A stretch of 15,896 nucleotides of DNA, from NCBI GenBank assembly GCA_009773995.1, contig VSMY01000065.1, forward strand, positions 1 through 15,896, written 5' to 3'. Source of the DNA: Oscillibacter sp. Its GTDB lineage: Bacteria; Bacillota; Clostridia; Oscillospirales; Oscillospiraceae. This document shows, in pieces, positions 1 to 7,291 of this stretch (its first letter is position 1; the number at the start of each line of letters is the position of its first letter). Both the position numbers and the translations under genes were made by a program. Below the pieces are notes generated by a model. That model searched no databases. It was not told the DNA's origin and saw only the letters and a list, made by a program, of their open reading frames with translations.

Positions 1-941
1 ATCCGGAGGGGCGCGGACAGGGGGCGGTCCAGCTCCAGCTCGGTCTCCAGCGCCTCTCCCTGGGTCAGAGGCCAGGCAAAGCTGTCCGCCGCGATGAGGG
101 GAACCCCCTCCTCCCGCGCCAGCTCATGGCCCAGCTGGGCCATCCGTTTGGCGGGGTAGGCGGAAAAGCCGTAGTCGTAGAGGCTCTGGTGGTCCGCCCA
201 GTCGTTTCCGTCCTGGAGGGTCACGGCGATAAGCCGCTGGCCGCCCCGCTCCGCGCAGCTCACCAGGGTCCGGCCCGCCGCCTTGGTGTAGCCGGTCTTC
301 AGGCCCAGGCAGCCGTCCATGTAGCCGAGCAGTTTATTATGGTTCGTCATGGTCCGCCCGCCGATGGTGACCGTCCGGGTGGAGGCGATGCGGACCAGGG
401 TCTCGTTCTCCATGGCCGCCCGAGCAAGCAGCGCCATATCATGGGCGGTGGAGTAGTGCTCCTCGTCGTCCAGGCCGTTGGGGTTGGCGAAGGAGGAGTC
501 CTCCATCCCCAATTCCAGGGCCATGTCGTTCATCCGCTCCACGAAGCCCTTCACGCCGCCCCCCACATGCTCCGCCACCGCCACGGCGGCGTCGTTCCCG
601 GAGCAGAGGAGCAAGCCGTAGAGCAGGGTCTCCAGGGTCAGCTCCTCCCCCTCCTTGAGGTACATGGAGGACCCCTCCGTATAGGCGGCTTCCCGGCTCA
701 CCTTCACCGTGTCGCTGAGATTCCCGTCCCGGATGGCCACCAGGGCCGTTAGGATCTTCGTGGTGCTGGCGATGAGCATCCGGGCATCGGCGTTCCGCTC
801 GTAAAGCACCCGGCCGCTGTCCATATCCATCAGAACCGCGGCGGAGGCGGAGACCTCCACAGCCCGGACCCGGCCCGCCAGCAGACAGGCCAGAGCCAGG
901 GCCAGCGCCCCGGCCCTTCGGAGAGGGAAAGTTTTCAGCAA
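1..941 (-). CDS. D-alanyl-D-alanine carboxypeptidase (peptidase S11, DacF-like), 3' end outside window
   Basis: Trims the terminal D-Ala from peptidoglycan stem pentapeptides outside the membrane. All three penicillin-binding motifs are visible: SxxK as S59-T-T-K62, SGN at 114-116 and KTG at 215-217. A signal peptide covers about residues 1-27 (LKTFPLRR, then an Ala/Leu-rich core, then VRA). I chose the TTG at 941 because the frame has a stop just upstream and a GGAG Shine-Dalgarno lies 9 bases before it; the longer minus-strand frame starting at 960 is a shadow. About 313 residues are present and the C-terminal domain runs off the window. It is the last visible gene of the site-2 protease/scpAB/ytfJ operon, a context typical of the sporulation enzyme DacF, but the sequence alone does not separate DacF from DacA/DacB types. 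Confidence 0.93.
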   Translation of the reverse strand, partial: MLKTFPLRRAGALALALACLLAGRVRAVEVSASAAVLMDMDSGRVLYERNADARMLIASTTKILTALVAIRDGNLSDTVKVSREAAYTEGSSMYLKEGEELTLETLLYGLLLCSGNDAAVAVAEHVGGGVKGFVERMNDMALELGMEDSSFANPNGLDDEEHYSTAHDMALLARAAMENETLVRIASTRTVTIGGRTMTNHNKLLGYMDGCLGLKTGYTKAAGRTLVSCAERGGQRLIAVTLQDGNDWADHQSLYDYGFSAYPAKRMAQLGHELAREEGVPLIAADSFAWPLTQGEALETELELDRPLSAPLR

Positions 942-990
942 GCGTCATCACTCCGTTCATCAGCAGTCAAGTGATGATAGTATGCCCGGC

Positions 991-1398
991 TCAGACGGAT
1001 TCTTGCTCCTTCTCCGCCTTTTTCTTGTCCAGGAATTTTTCCGCCTTGTCCATCAGGTCCGGCGCCATGTCGATGATCCGGTCCACCGTGGTCACCGGAG
1101 GCGCCGCCACGGGCAGCACCCGTGTCACGCCGTCCTTGATGATGAGGAAGGCCACGGGATCAATTTTCACTCCCGCGCCGCCTCCGCCGCCGAAGTTCTC
1201 CTTCGGAGCTTTGCCGTAGTCCCCGCCGCCGCTGCCGAAGCCGAAGTTGACCCGGGAAACGGGAATCAGGGTCACGCCGTCGGGGGTGTGGATGGGCTGG
1301 CCCACAATGACGTTGGTATCCACCAGCTCGTGAATTTTTTCGATTGTGGAACGCATCAGCTCGCTGACCGGGTGCTTCTTATCCATCGTGTTGTCCAT
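991..1398 (-). CDS. ytfJ: GerW family sporulation protein (YtfJ)
   Basis: 135-residue protein of the YtfJ/GerW family, associated with spores and needed in Bacillus for normal germination; its biochemical activity is unknown. The family signature is clear: an N-terminal helical part (SELMRSTIEKIHELVDTNVIVG), a central GVTLIPVSRVNFGFGSGGG stretch, a Gly-rich loop with NFGGGGGAG, the IDPVAFLII strand and a charged C-terminal helix. The ATG at 1398 follows AAAGGAC at 7 bases; an in-frame ATG four codons later is less well placed. It lies 54 bases after the DUF2953 gene and 49 before the carboxypeptidase, all co-directional. The ytfI-ytfJ order seen in Bacillus is conserved, so co-transcription is likely. 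Confidence 0.93.
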   Translation of the reverse strand: MDNTMDKKHPVSELMRSTIEKIHELVDTNVIVGQPIHTPDGVTLIPVSRVNFGFGSGGGDYGKAPKENFGGGGGAGVKIDPVAFLIIKDGVTRVLPVAAPPVTTVDRIIDMAPDLMDKAEKFLDKKKAEKEQESV

Positions 1399-1452
1399 TC
1401 TGTACGTCCTTTCTTCTACCGTCGGATTCGACTGATTCCTGTCTCAAACGCC

Positions 1453-2157
1453 TTACGCGGCGGGATTTTCAGCGTTTTCCTCCTGGGGCTTCGGATCCTC
1501 GGGGGGCTTCTTCTCCGGCTTTGGCGGGCGGGTCTTGCACCGCTTCCGCCAGCGCAGGAACCAGCCCAGGGCCGGGAAGGCCAAACCGAAGCCCATGGCC
1601 AGCAGCGTGCCGATGCGGACGGTGACGCCGGCCTCTCCCTCCACCGCCGTGCCGGGGGCCATGAAGTCCACGTCCGTGTGAATGGACGCGTCCCGGACGT
1701 CCAGCAGGCGCTCCAGCAGGGGCATCCCCGTCCAGACGGCGGCCTGGATTTCTCCGTAGAGCTGCGCGGCGGCGGCGGGGTCCTCCAGGCCCCCCAGCAC
1801 CAGGGACAGCCGCAGGGGCCTCACCCGGATGCCCCGGCCAAACCGCCTCAGGGCCCGTTTCAGAGGCGGGAAGAGGCTGCGGGCAGCGTCCTTCCCGTCC
1901 TCCAGAGTGAAGGAGAGCCCGGACTTCGGTTTCTTCTCCTCCGGCTCTTTGGAGGGCTTCTTTTTTTTCTTCTCCTTTTTCGGCTTCTCCGCCTTGGGCT
2001 TTTTGGGCTTGGCGGGAAGAATATGTACCCGCAGCAGGCCAAATTTCACGTCCAGGCGGAGCGTCTCCCCGCCGAAGGCCGCCCAGACGCCCACCCGGGT
2101 CCAGCACAGCAGGGCGATCAGAAACACGATGACCGCCAAAATCCACAGCCACGCCAT
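1453..2157 (-). CDS. DUF2953 domain-containing protein (YtfI-like)
   Basis: 234-residue membrane-anchored protein of unknown biochemical function. One N-terminal transmembrane segment (about residues 2-22, AWLWILAVIVFLIALLCW) is followed by a beta-rich part (FGGETLRLDVKFGLLRVHI) and an extremely Lys/Glu/Pro-rich linker at about 50-80. A folded C-terminal domain ends with a second hydrophobic stretch (IGTLLAMGFGLAFPALGWFLRW, about 182-203) and another basic/Pro-rich tail. The DUF2953 call rests on this layout and on its position directly before ytfJ, as in Bacillus ytfI-ytfJ. The ATG follows GGGAGG at 8 bases and sits 18 bases after scpB. The long overlapping minus-strand frame in this region is a GC-rich shadow. 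Confidence 0.85.
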   Translation of the reverse strand: MAWLWILAVIVFLIALLCWTRVGVWAAFGGETLRLDVKFGLLRVHILPAKPKKPKAEKPKKEKKKKKPSKEPEEKKPKSGLSFTLEDGKDAARSLFPPLKRALRRFGRGIRVRPLRLSLVLGGLEDPAAAAQLYGEIQAAVWTGMPLLERLLDVRDASIHTDVDFMAPGTAVEGEAGVTVRIGTLLAMGFGLAFPALGWFLRWRKRCKTRPPKPEKKPPEDPKPQEENAENPAA

Positions 2158-2175
2158 GGGCGGCGCCTCCCTTCC

Positions 2176-2787
2176 TTATTCCGTCTCTTCCTCTTTCTCC
2201 AAGGACACAATCTCCCCGTTCTCCCCCAGGCGCATTTGGCCGTCGGCCTCCGGGTCCAGGGGGTCCTCCTCCTCGGAGGGTTCCGTCAGCTCCGGCAGGT
2301 CCTCCAAGCTGCTCAGGTGAAAGGCCCGGAGGAACTGTTTCGTGGTCCGGTACAGCCGGGGCCGCCCCGGCACCTGAAGCCGTCCGCACTCCTCGATGAG
2401 ATCCCGGTTTAACAGCAAACTCATGGTATAGGAGCTGTCCACCCCCCGAATCTGGTCCACGTAGGCCCGTGTGGTAGGCTGGTAGTAGGCGATGATGGTC
2501 AGGGCCTCCAGAGCGGGCTGGCTGAGCTTGGCGGGCTTGCGGACCTCCAGAGCCCGGTGCACCGCATCCCCAAATTCCGGGGCGGAGCACAGCTGCCAGC
2601 AGTCGTCCATCTGAACCAGGCGGATGCCCCGCTGGTCGAAGGCGTAGTGGTCCCCCAGGTCCTTCAGCGCCCGCTCCACAGCGGGGCGGGCCAGCTCCAG
2701 GGCGGCGCAGAGGCGTTTGATCTGCACGGGTTCGCCGGAGGCGAACAAAATCGCCTCCACGGCGGATTCGATTTCCTTTCTCTCCAT
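2176..2787 (-). CDS. scpB: Segregation and condensation protein B
   Basis: ScpB is the winged-helix kite subunit of the SMC-ScpA-ScpB condensin complex, which loads near the origin and organises the chromosome. The 203-residue protein has the usual length. It starts ERKEIESAVEAILFASGEPV and carries two winged-helix modules; the signature ALTIIAYYQPTTRAYVDQIRGVDSSYTMSLLLNRDLIEECGR-like segment lies at about 95-140, followed by PGRPRLYRTTKQFLRAF. The C-terminal tail is acidic and disordered, as is common. The start lies only 9 bases after the scpA stop, with GGAGG between, so the partners are translationally linked. The gene pair is diagnostic. Confidence 0.97.
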   Translation of the reverse strand: MERKEIESAVEAILFASGEPVQIKRLCAALELARPAVERALKDLGDHYAFDQRGIRLVQMDDCWQLCSAPEFGDAVHRALEVRKPAKLSQPALEALTIIAYYQPTTRAYVDQIRGVDSSYTMSLLLNRDLIEECGRLQVPGRPRLYRTTKQFLRAFHLSSLEDLPELTEPSEEEDPLDPEADGQMRLGENGEIVSLEKEEETE

Positions 2788-2796
2788 GGGGCCTCC

Positions 2797-3591
2797 TCAG
2801 ATTTCCTCCGCCTGGGCGGCGAGATGCTCCGGCGGGTCTCCCACCTGCCGGACGGTGCACTCGGTTTCCGAGCCCGTCAGCTGCAGCACATGGGACCGGC
2901 AGAGCTCCAGCACCGCCAGAAAGGTAGCCACAATCTCGCTGCGGCTCCGGCTGCCGTGAAAAAGCTGGAGAAAGCGGGTGACGGTCCCGTCCCGCAAACG
3001 GCGCAGGATGTCCCTGGCCTTCCGCTCCACCGGGTAGGGCTCGTGCCGGGCGATTTCCTGAAAGGCCGCTTTCGGCGGCGGCAGCTTCCGCTCCGCCCTG
3101 GCCTGGAGCTCCCGCATGGCCCGCAGCAGATCCCGAGGGCGGTGGTCATAGAGGACCTCTCCCGGCTCCAGGGGCTCCGGTCCCCGGACGCAGACGCTCC
3201 GGCCGAACTCCCCCAGGGGGGCCAGCTTCTCCCCCATGGCCTTGACATAGGCGTAGCTCTCCCCGCGGCGGCGCTCCTCCAGGGACTGGATCAGGGCCTC
3301 CATCTCGCTCTTGGCCTCCTCATCCTCAATGGAGAGGAGCATCCGGGTCTTGAGATAGACCAGGTGGGAGGCCATGGCGGCGAACTCGCTGGCAACCTCC
3401 AGGTCCAGCTCCTTCCGCCGGTCCAGCCAGCTTAAGTATTGGTCGCAGATGAGAGAAATGGAGATGTCCTGAATCTCCATCTTGTTCTTCCCCAGGAGGA
3501 AGAGAATCAGGTCCAGGGGCCCTTCGAAGTCCTGGAGCTCCTCCGTCCGGGAGTGGACCACCTTTTCCAGCTTGAATACGGGACTTTCCAA
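2797..3591 (-). CDS. scpA: Segregation and condensation protein A
   Basis: ScpA is the kleisin subunit that bridges the SMC heads and binds ScpB. The 264-residue protein has the diagnostic N-terminal motif (DFEGPLDLILFLLGKNKMEIQDISIS, about 22-47), followed by the SMC-neck-binding helices (DQYLSWLDRRKELDLEVASEFAAMASHLVYLKTRMLL) and a C-terminal winged helix with VTRFLQLFHGSRSRSEIVATFLAVLELCR. The length is normal. It is 30 bases downstream of the site-2 protease gene and 9 bases upstream of scpB, within the same minus-strand operon. Confidence 0.97.
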   Translation of the reverse strand: MESPVFKLEKVVHSRTEELQDFEGPLDLILFLLGKNKMEIQDISISLICDQYLSWLDRRKELDLEVASEFAAMASHLVYLKTRMLLSIEDEEAKSEMEALIQSLEERRRGESYAYVKAMGEKLAPLGEFGRSVCVRGPEPLEPGEVLYDHRPRDLLRAMRELQARAERKLPPPKAAFQEIARHEPYPVERKARDILRRLRDGTVTRFLQLFHGSRSRSEIVATFLAVLELCRSHVLQLTGSETECTVRQVGDPPEHLAAQAEEI

Positions 3592-3621
3592 AGATACCTC
3601 CTACCGCGCCGGGGTGCGGAT

Positions 3622-4281
3622 TTAGAAAAACAACTCAAAAAAGAACCGGTAAACCCCCAGGATAGACCCGCTGATGAGGTCCCCCGTGACGCCGAACCAG
3701 CTCAGTGCCAGCAGCAGAAGCATGCCGTAGCGCTCATAGCGCATCAGGCCGAAATAGGCTGGGTCCGGCAGGAAGGCCCCCAGCACCTTGCTCCCGTCCA
3801 AAGGCGGGACAGGCAGCAGATTGAACAGGCCCAGGCCGATAGACAAGGGAGCCAGGGTGTAAAGCAGAAACTGGAACAGGAAGATCCGGGCTTCCATCGG
3901 TATCCAGGTCCCACGGGCGTAAATCTCCCGGCTCAAAAACACCGCCAGCAGGGCCAGCAGCAGGTTGGAAAGCGGTCCCGCCAGGGCCGTCAGGGCCATG
4001 CCCCGCTTGGGATTCTTAAAATACCGGGGGTCCACCGGCACGGGCTTGGCCCAGCCGAAGCCCACAACCAGCATCATGCCCAGGCCCAGCCAGTCGATGT
4101 GCCGCAGGGGATTCAGGCTCAGGCGATGGCGGTCCCGGGCCGTGGGGTCCCCCAGGGCATAGGCCGCCAGGCCGTGGCAGGTCTCGTGGACCGTCAGGCA
4201 GAGGAGGACGGCCAGGACCCTTGTCAGAGTGCTCTCCAAAAAATTCCAGTCAATAGAACGGATGAGGCCGCCGAAATCCAT
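3622..4281 (-). CDS. Site-2 protease family (M50) intramembrane metalloprotease
   Basis: 219-residue polytopic membrane protein of the M50 site-2 protease family, a zinc enzyme that cleaves within or near membranes; its substrate is unknown. Visible motifs are HEXXH as H32-E-T-C-H36 in the first membrane segment, NPLRH at 57-61, GWAKPVPVDP at 76-85, AGPLSN at 101-106, and the second metal motif NLLPVPPLDG (N154 to G163, Asp162). The catalytic set is therefore complete. It is first in the operon with scpA, scpB, DUF2953 and ytfJ, an arrangement common in Clostridia, and has its own extended -10 promoter just upstream. It is smaller than SpoIVFB and RseP, lacks PDZ and CBS domains, and should not be given those names. 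Confidence 0.92.
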   Translation of the reverse strand: MDFGGLIRSIDWNFLESTLTRVLAVLLCLTVHETCHGLAAYALGDPTARDRHRLSLNPLRHIDWLGLGMMLVVGFGWAKPVPVDPRYFKNPKRGMALTALAGPLSNLLLALLAVFLSREIYARGTWIPMEARIFLFQFLLYTLAPLSIGLGLFNLLPVPPLDGSKVLGAFLPDPAYFGLMRYERYGMLLLLALSWFGVTGDLISGSILGVYRFFFELFF

Positions 4282-4307
4282 GGTCCTCCCCCTTTCATAG
4301 CTGCTTC

Positions 4308-4336
4308 ATTATAACAGTTCCCGGCAGGAAATACAA
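4308..4336 (-). promoter_or_regulatory. SigA-type promoter of the site-2 protease/scpAB operon
   Basis: On the minus strand TATAAT (4308-4313) is a perfect -10, preceded by a TGT extended -10 element. TTGTAT (4331-4336) lies 17 bases upstream as a weak -35. The expected transcription start is near 4301, about 20 bases before the ATG at 4281. Confidence 0.75.
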
Positions 4337-4347
4337 GGGAAACCATG

Positions 4348-4374
4348 AAAAAGGCCCGCCGGAAAGGCGGGCCC
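4348..4374 (-). terminator. Rho-independent terminator of sigG
   Basis: The inverted repeat GGCCCGCC (4353-4360) and GGCGGGCC (4366-4373) has a 5-base loop. On the minus strand it is followed by TTTTT at 4348-4352. It begins a few bases after the sigG stop codon and separates sigG from the downstream operon promoter. Confidence 0.88.
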
Positions 4375-4378
4375 TGGG

Positions 4379-5149
4379 TCAGATGTTCTTCTTGATGGTG
4401 TTGATGGCCCCTTTTTCCAGCCGGGAGACCTGGGCCTGGGAGATGCCCACCTCGGCGGAGACCTCCATCTGGGTCTTGCCCTCGTAGAACCGCAGGGACA
4501 AAATGCGCCGCTCCCGGTCGTCCAGGCGCTTCAAGGCGTCCTTCAGGGCGATGCGGTCCGTCCAGTGCTCGTCGGTGTTCTGCGTGTCCCGGACTTGGTC
4601 CATGACGCAGAGAGCGTCCCCGCCGTCGGAGTACACCGGCTCGTAGAGGGACACCGGGTCCACAATGGCGTCCATGGCGAAGACCACGTCCTCCCGGGGG
4701 ATGTCCAGCTCCTTGGCGATCTGCTCCACGGTGGGCTCCCGCTGGGTCTCGGAAATCAGCCGCTCCCGGACCTGGAGCACCCGGTAGGCCGTGTCCCGCA
4801 TGGACCGGGAGACCCGAATGGCGCTGTTGTCCCGGAGATAACGGCGGATTTCGCCGATGATCATGGGCACGCCGTAGGTGGAGAACTTCACCGGCTGGCT
4901 GATGTCGAAGTTGTCGATGGCCTTGATAAGCCCCACGCAGCCCACCTGGAACAGGTCGTCCACGTTCTCTCCCCGGCTGGAAAAACGCTGGATGACGGAC
5001 AGCACCAGCCGGAGGTTTCCCTCGATGAGCTGGCGGCGGGCTTCCTGGTCTCCCTCCTTGGTCCGGCGGAGAAGCGCCATGGTCTCCTCATTTTTCAGCA
5101 CCTTCAGCTTAGCGGTGTTGACCCCCGCGATCTCAACTTTTCCCTGCAT
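4379..5149 (-). CDS. sigG: RNA polymerase sporulation sigma factor SigG
   Basis: Late forespore-specific sigma factor. The 256-residue protein starts MQGKVEIAGVNTAKLKVLKN, a block that corresponds to the N-terminus of Bacillus SigG (KVEICGVDTSKLPVLKN) and includes the anti-sigma (CsfB/SpoIIAB) contact region. Region 2 follows (NLRLVLSVIQRF, VDDLFQVGCVGLIKAIDNFD, KFSTYGVPMIIGEIRRYLRDN), then region 3 (IRVSRSMRDTAYR) and region 4 with the helix-turn-helix KTQMEVSAEVGISQAQVSRLEK near the C-terminus. I chose the ATG at 5149 over the upstream ATG at 5290 because the extra 47 residues are unrelated to the family and contain the promoter region; GAGGGGG precedes the chosen start. A SigF-type promoter lies about 70-100 bases upstream. 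It is divergent from ylmC, keeping the sigG-ylmC proximity seen in Bacillus. Confidence 0.97.
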   Translation of the reverse strand: MQGKVEIAGVNTAKLKVLKNEETMALLRRTKEGDQEARRQLIEGNLRLVLSVIQRFSSRGENVDDLFQVGCVGLIKAIDNFDISQPVKFSTYGVPMIIGEIRRYLRDNSAIRVSRSMRDTAYRVLQVRERLISETQREPTVEQIAKELDIPREDVVFAMDAIVDPVSLYEPVYSDGGDALCVMDQVRDTQNTDEHWTDRIALKDALKRLDDRERRILSLRFYEGKTQMEVSAEVGISQAQVSRLEKGAINTIKKNI

Positions 5150-5220
5150 GAAAGAGGCCCCCTCTTGTGTATACTTCCACACGGCGGGCGGGGGTCTTCC
5201 CCCTCTTGCCGCCGCAAGGT

Positions 5221-5250
5221 CAGTATCTCCAGAGGCCATTTTTCCTATAC
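5221..5250 (-). promoter_or_regulatory. SigF-type forespore promoter of sigG
   Basis: On the minus strand GTATA (5246-5250) matches the forespore -35 GYWTA. After 15 bases GGAGATACTG (5221-5230) fits the SigF -10 GGNNANAHTD at every defined base. Transcription would start near 5213, about 65 bases before the sigG ATG. Forespore transcription of sigG by SigF is the known regulation in Bacillus. Confidence 0.78.
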
Positions 5251-5317
5251 TGGGACCTTTTGTCAGAATAGGACGGCCCAGGGGGCGCATAGGCTTTCAC
5301 GAAAGGAGTTGAGGGCC

Positions 5318-5596
5318 ATGCAGTTCCGGTTTCGGGACCTCCGGCGGAAGGAGGTCATCAACATCAACGACGGCTCCCGCCTGGGTCTGGTGGCGGACCT
5401 GGATCTCCGGGCCCCGGAAGGGCAGGTGGTTGCCATCGTGGTCTACGGGCCCGCCCGGTTCTTCGGGCTCTTCGGGCGGGGAGAGGAATTCTACATCCCC
5501 TGGGACTGCATCCAGCGCATCGGGGACGACATTATTTTAATCGACAAGCCCTTCCAGCGGAGGGATCCGGGGCTGGAGCGGAAGCGGCGGCACTGA
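5318..5596 (+). CDS. YlmC/YmxH family PRC-barrel sporulation protein
   Basis: 92-residue PRC-barrel-type protein of the YlmC/YmxH family. The characteristic order is visible: FRFRDLRRKEVININDGSRLGLVADLDL (residues 3-30), an EGQVVAIVVYGPARFFGLFGRGEEFYIPWDCIQRIGDDIILID core, and a short basic tail. The role is unknown; the family is tied to sporulation. The ATG at 5318 has AAGGAG 9 bases upstream; in-frame sequence further upstream is antisense to sigG and is not coding. Its last 65 bases overlap the 3' end of the convergent LysR gene. I found no convincing promoter of its own: TATACT at 5246-5251 on the plus strand lacks a -35 and overlaps the sigG promoter. Confidence 0.92.
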   Translation: MQFRFRDLRRKEVININDGSRLGLVADLDLRAPEGQVVAIVVYGPARFFGLFGRGEEFYIPWDCIQRIGDDIILIDKPFQRRDPGLERKRRH

Positions 5597-6485
5597 GGGG
5601 TTCCCCCTCCGCCAGGGCCTCCCGCAGAAGCTCCAGAAAAAGCTCCATGGCCGGAGTGACCCACCGTCCCTTCCGCCAGGCGCACAGGGCCGGGGCGGGT
5701 ACGCCGGAGATGGGGGCCTCCAGCTCCACCAGCCGCCCGTCCGCCAGTTCCTCCTCCGCCACGAAGCGGGGCAGGTAGGTGAAGCCCAGGTTGCTCATGA
5801 CGCAGCGCTTGATGGTCTCAATGCTCCACAGCTCCAGGGTCACATCCAGCTCGATTTCCCGGCGGCGGAGATAGTCCTCCAGGCGGCGGCGGAAAATGCT
5901 GTCCGGCTCGTCGGTGACCAGGGAGACCTTCTTCCGCTGGCCTGGGGCGGTGAAATCGGGCTCCGCGAAATCCGGGGAGGCCAGCAGCACGATGTCATAG
6001 CTCCCCATGGACTCCACCTCCAGGGCCTCCCGGTTCCAATCCATGTCGTAGCCCACTCCCAGGTCGCAGGCCCCGGCGCGGACGCCCTGGGGAATCTGCA
6101 TGCAGTTGCAGCTCCGTACAATCAGCCGGACCTGGGGCGCCCGCTCCCGGAAGGCCCGGATCACCGGCTGCATCCGGTAGCACAGCAGGGTCTCCGCCAT
6201 ATCCACCCGGAGCGTGCCCGAAAGGGTCCGGCCCTTTTTTCCGCATTCCAGCAGACGGTCCGCCGCCGTCAGCAGCTCCCGTGCCTGGGGCAGCGCCTGT
6301 TCTCCCGCCTCCGTCAGCACCATCCGCCGGCCTACCCGCTCAAAGAGGGGAACCCCCAGCTCCTCCTCCAGCTGCTGAATCTGAACGGTGATGGTGGACT
6401 GGGTATAGCCCAGCCGCTCCGCCGCCTTTTGATAGCTTCCCTGGTCCACTACGGCCTGGAAGGTGCGCAGATTTTTCAGCTCCAC
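5532..6485 (-). CDS. LysR family transcriptional regulator
   Basis: 317-residue LysR-type regulator. The N-terminal winged HTH is at residues 1-60 (NLRTFQAVVDQGSYQKAAERLGYTQSTITVQIQQLEEELGVPLFER), then the linker helix, then a two-lobed periplasmic-binding-like effector domain at about 90-295. The start is GTG at 6485 with AGGAGG 7 bases upstream. The C-terminal 20-25 residues are an Ala/Pro-rich tail that overlaps the ylmC 3' end on the other strand. It is divergent from a LysE-type exporter, and the shared intergenic region carries a T-N11-A box, so the exporter is its likely target; the inducer is unknown (an amino acid is a guess from the LysE neighbour). Confidence 0.95.
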   Translation of the reverse strand: MELKNLRTFQAVVDQGSYQKAAERLGYTQSTITVQIQQLEEELGVPLFERVGRRMVLTEAGEQALPQARELLTAADRLLECGKKGRTLSGTLRVDMAETLLCYRMQPVIRAFRERAPQVRLIVRSCNCMQIPQGVRAGACDLGVGYDMDWNREALEVESMGSYDIVLLASPDFAEPDFTAPGQRKKVSLVTDEPDSIFRRRLEDYLRRREIELDVTLELWSIETIKRCVMSNLGFTYLPRFVAEEELADGRLVELEAPISGVPAPALCAWRKGRWVTPAMELFLELLREALAEGEPLSAAASAPAPDPSAGRACRLK

Positions 6486-6502
6486 GAGCTTCCCTCCTAT
6501 TC

Positions 6503-6517
6503 ATTGGTTTTATCAAT
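6503..6517. promoter_or_regulatory. Candidate LysR operator (T-N11-A box)
   Basis: ATTGGTTTTATCAAT is an ATTG-N7-CAAT inverted repeat with T6504 and A6516 in the T-N11-A arrangement. Its centre is about 65 bases upstream of the expected lysE-type start, the classical recognition-site position for LysR regulators. It also lies immediately downstream of the lysR -10, consistent with autorepression. Confidence 0.7.
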
Positions 6518-6546
6518 AGTATACTTCAAAAACTTTCGCTTTTCAA
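6518..6546 (-). promoter_or_regulatory. SigA promoter of the lysR-type gene
   Basis: On the minus strand TTGAAA (6541-6546) and TATACT (6518-6523) are separated by 17 bases. The -35 overlaps the -35 of the divergent exporter promoter. Confidence 0.75.
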
Positions 6547-6568
6547 ATAGATTCTTTTCTGTTATGAT
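6540..6568 (+). promoter_or_regulatory. SigA promoter of the LysE-type exporter
   Basis: TTTTCA (6540-6545) and TATGAT (6563-6568) are separated by 17 bases, with an expected start near 6575, about 25 bases before the coding start. The weak -35 fits an activator-dependent promoter. Confidence 0.68.
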
Positions 6569-6600
6569 GGGCTCATCTCAACCAAAGGATGGTGTCCGCC

Positions 6601-7194
6601 ATGCCCCTGTCCCTTCTCCCCTCCTTCCTGCTCTATTGCTATGTGGGCGCCATTACCCCCGGCCCCGCCAACCTCTGCTCTCTCTCCACCGCCCTGCGGT
6701 ACGGAAAGGGTCCCGCCCTGCGGCAGTGGCGGGGGCTGTTTACCGGGTTTTCCATTGTGTCCATGGCCTCCGTGCTGGTCACCTATTTCCTGGGCACGGT
6801 GCTGAATCAGTATGTGGGGCTCCTCTCCTGGGTGGGGGCGGCCTACCTTTTATGGATGGCCTGGCATACGCTCCGCTCCTCCGCCGGGCCGGAGGGGCAG
6901 GCCCCGGAGGCTCCGGGCTTCCTCTCGGGCCTGCTGGTGCAGCTGACCAATGTGAAGGTCATGATTTTCTGCCTGATGGCCCTGGCCTCCTTCGTCCTGC
7001 CCTATACCCGGTCCTTCTGGGCCCTGCTGGCGGTGGGGCTGTTCCTGCCCTTCACGGGGCCCCTTGCCAATCTAATTTGGCTGTTCGCCGGGGCGGCGCT
7101 GCAAAGGCTCTTCGCCAACCACCGCAAGACTGTGGATATTATCTGCGCCGCCGCCCTGGCCCTGTGCGCCGTCAGCCTGGTTCTTCCTCACTGA
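6601..7194 (+). CDS. LysE/RhtB family amino-acid exporter
   Basis: 197-residue polytopic membrane protein of the LysE/RhtB superfamily, which exports amino acids or similar small metabolites using the membrane potential. The N-terminal family motif AITPGPANLCSLSTALRYGK is in the first hairpin, then GLFTGFSIVSMASVL, WVGAAYLLWMAWHTLRS, and FLSGLLVQLTNVKVMIFCL, giving about six membrane segments. I prefer the ATG at 6601 (MPLSLLPSF) because AAAGGATGG ends 8 bases upstream; the earlier ATG at 6589 sits inside that Shine-Dalgarno. It is divergent from the LysR gene and ends in a strong hairpin. The substrate cannot be read from the sequence. Confidence 0.93.
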   Translation: MPLSLLPSFLLYCYVGAITPGPANLCSLSTALRYGKGPALRQWRGLFTGFSIVSMASVLVTYFLGTVLNQYVGLLSWVGAAYLLWMAWHTLRSSAGPEGQAPEAPGFLSGLLVQLTNVKVMIFCLMALASFVLPYTRSFWALLAVGLFLPFTGPLANLIWLFAGAALQRLFANHRKTVDIICAAALALCAVSLVLPH

Positions 7195-7225
7195 AAGGAT
7201 GCGCCGCGAAAACCGCGCAGCTTTC

Positions 7226-7268
7226 AAAAAAACAGCGCCGTCAGGACCGTTGGTCTCCTGACGGCGCT
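7226..7268 (-). terminator. Terminator of the FapA-type gene, probably bidirectional
   Basis: A perfect 13-bp inverted repeat (7234-7246 with 7256-7268, loop of 9) is followed on the minus strand by seven T (7226-7232). It starts about 24 bases after the minus-strand stop. On the plus strand only a short TTT follows, so termination of the exporter gene is possible but weaker. Confidence 0.9.
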
Positions 7269-7291
7269 TTGCTGCGCAAAGCGGGCGGCTC

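Noticed and set aside
439..960. Minus-strand 173-codon frame starting MNGVMTLAEN
   Set aside because: It overlaps the carboxypeptidase in another frame and has a low-complexity Gly/Arg composition; the S11 motifs lie in the frame starting at TTG 941.
4565..5317. Long plus-strand extension upstream of ylmC
   Set aside because: It is antisense to sigG, and the YlmC family begins at the ATG at 5318 with its own Shine-Dalgarno.
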